Assembly (NCBI GenBank): GCA_001247695.2
Contig: LGRX02031456.1
Location: forward strand, 1 to 27,684
DNA length: 27,684 nt
Source: Cymbomonas tetramitiformis
Taxonomy: Eukaryota > Chlorophyta > Pyramimonadophyceae > Pyramimonadales > Pyramimonadaceae
Direction of reading: 5' to 3'
Under the pieces are notes generated by a model. That model saw only the letters and a list, made by a program, of their open reading frames with translations. It made no database searches and was not told the DNA's origin. Both the position numbers and the translations under genes were made by a program. This document shows positions 26,195-27,684 of the stretch, one piece after another; the stretch's first letter is position 1; each line of letters opens with the position of its first letter.

Positions 26195-26396
26195 CCAGGC
26201 TCCCCCAAGGCTCGAGATCTCCCATCCATTACCACGCTCAAGGTTTCAAACCTTCCAACACGGTACACTTACAGGTGATGACAATAGGTTTGCCAATTAC
26301 CTGACAGTTCTCGGGATGCCGGCCCGGAGGAAAGGTTTTAAACCCCTACCGCCTCTTCGGATGCGCAGAGCTTTTATCCAGATATCCAACTGCCGC

Positions 26397-26780
26397 CTGG
26401 CTATGCCGAGGCTAGAGCCACCGCTCTGTTGGATGGATTATCCAGGTTCTCACCTGTCGCCTGGCTATGCCGAGGCTAGAGCCACTGCTCTGGTGGATGG
26501 ATTATACAGGTTCTCACCTGTCGCCTGGCTATGCCGAGGCCAGAGCCACTGCTCTGGTGGATGGATTATACAGGTTCTCACCTGTCGCCTGGCCATGCCG
26601 AGGCTAGAGCCACTGCTCTGGTGGATGGATTATACAGGTTCTCACCTGTCGCCTGGCTATGCCGAGGCTAGAGCCACTGCTCGGGTGGATGGATTATACA
26701 GGTTCTCACCTGTCGCCTGGCTATGCCAAGGCTAGAGCCACTGCTCTGGTGGATGGATTATACAGGTTCTCACCTGTCGC
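26397..26780. repeat. 64-bp minisatellite, six copies
   Basis: Six head-to-tail units (ctatgcc or its variant begins at 26401, 26465, 26529, 26593, 26657, 26721), nearly identical. Each has two small inverted repeats, AGAGC-cact-GCTCT and AGGT-tctc-ACCT. The period is not a multiple of three, so the long open frames across it are not coding. Confidence 0.95.
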
Positions 26781-27684
26781 CTGGCGCGCTCGCGGGGGCT
26801 GCCATCTGCCACGCGCGGCGCGCTCTCTCCCCCCCAAAAGAAAAGCGGTCCGCTCCCGGACGCTACTCTCTCGGTGGCCCTAAGGGGAGGGCGCGGGTGA
26901 GCACCTCGGTGTGCTCACCTCGTGGCGACACGCATGCAAGGGTGGGCCTCCTTGCAGGCGCGTGGCGATGCGTCCCATCGAGACGGGTGCACTCGCCCGG
27001 AGCTTGGGGCTCGCCGGCCTCATCAGCACCCCGAGTGTGGGTGCCGCGCTCCGCGCTCGGCGGCAGGGCATGCGTGCGCGGTGTGCTGCTCCCAGGCACG
27101 CGCATCAACCTCTGCAAGGAGGCCCGATGCGCCTGGACGCGGTGCACACGCTGCGCGCTACTCCCAGGCACCATGCGTCAGGTGTGCCTGGCGGGGCAAC
27201 GGCGCGTCACGCAGCCCGAGACAGCACAGCGAGAGCTGCTGCCTCATGGCGGTGCGCCTGGCGCGCTCGCGGTGGCTGCCATCTGCCACTCGCGGCGCGC
27301 GCTCTCCCCCCAAAAGAAAAGCGGTCCGCTCCCGGACGCTTCACTCTCGGTGGCCCTAAGGGGAGGGCGCGGGTGAGCACCTCGGTGTGCTCACCTCGTG
27401 GCGACACGCATGCTAGGGTGGGCCTCCTTGCGGGCGCGTGGCGATGCGTCCCGTCGGGACGGGTGCACTTGCCCGGAGCTTGGGGCTCGCCGGCCTCATC
27501 AGCACCCCGAGTGTGGGTGCCGCGCTCCGCGCTCGGCGGCGGGACATGCGTGCGCGGTGTGCTGCTCCCAGGCACGCGCATCAACCTCTGCAAGGAGGCC
27601 CGATGCGCCTGGACGCGGTGCACACGCTGCGCGCTACCCCCAGGCACCATGCGTCGGGTGTGCCTGGCGGGGCAGCGGCGCGTC
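26781..27684. repeat. GC-rich 477-bp satellite, 1.9 copies
   Basis: The segment 26781-27257 is repeated from 27258 to the window end (427 bp) at high identity. It begins ctggcgcgctcgcg. Open frames on both strands reflect high GC content only. The array continues beyond the window. Confidence 0.95.

Noticed and set aside
26316..26883. A repeat protein encoded by the 64-bp array.
   Set aside because: 64 is not divisible by three, so the frame rotates through all three phases. The frame is open only because the unit lacks stops.
26723..27650. Several 60-217 residue frames in the GC-rich satellite on both strands.
   Set aside because: They occur on both strands of a tandem satellite, are Arg/Ala/Pro-rich as expected from GC content, and repeat with the satellite period.

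Overview
The window is eukaryotic repeat DNA and contains no convincing host gene. The evidence is retrotransposon polyproteins, GT-AG introns with CTAAC branch points, and microsatellite and satellite arrays. Two element types help place it: a Ty3/Gypsy-like element carrying a DNA cytosine methyltransferase, and a tnp2/CACTA-type transposase gene. The first has been described in charophyte algae and dinoflagellates; the second is typical of plants, algae and some fungi. A large, transposon-rich algal or plant-lineage genome is my best guess, but the species cannot be told from sequence alone.

Layout. (1) Positions 98-15423, minus strand: a very large (about 15.3 kb) Ty3/Gypsy-type LTR retrotransposon. 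Its 3' LTR (98-707) is complete, with a polypurine tract beside it. Its 5' LTR (15040-15423) lacks the first 226 bp, which in the intact LTR hold the CCAAT and TATA boxes. A second LTR fragment (1-97) directly abuts the 3' LTR. Two giant reading frames fill the element. ORF1 (7852-14289) is gag, zinc knuckle and aspartic protease, followed by about 1,100 residues of unknown function. ORF2 (743-7786), in the -1 frame, carries an N-terminal multi-helix hydrophobic region, reverse transcriptase, RNase H, a C5-cytosine DNA methyltransferase, integrase, a PHD finger and a second, N6A/N4C-like methyltransferase domain. (2) 15424-17286: AT-rich non-coding DNA with a CA/TA microsatellite. (3) 17287-19109, minus: a 5'-truncated, frameshifted Ty1/Copia RT-RNase H remnant. 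(4) 19113-22291, minus: the 3' part of a multi-exon tnp2/CACTA-type transposase gene. Its five introns can be placed to the base, and its downstream flank is dense in the same TTAGGATG/CTAAC words as the introns. (5) 22220-22510: short tandem repeats, some hairpin-forming. (6) 22930-25500: AT-rich non-coding DNA with many short inverted repeats. (7) 25501-25995: a probable end of another LTR element. (8) 26138-26194: a tRNA-like Pol III promoter. (9) 26397-27684: a 64-bp minisatellite running directly into a GC-rich 477-bp satellite.

The most interesting system is the large retrotransposon. Its pol polyprotein couples reverse transcription and integration to two different kinds of DNA methyltransferase and a histone-reader-type PHD finger. 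That suggests an element able to modify its own cDNA, or the chromatin it integrates into. This copy has nearly intact reading frames and LTRs 1.6 % diverged, so it is young, but its own promoter appears to be lost.
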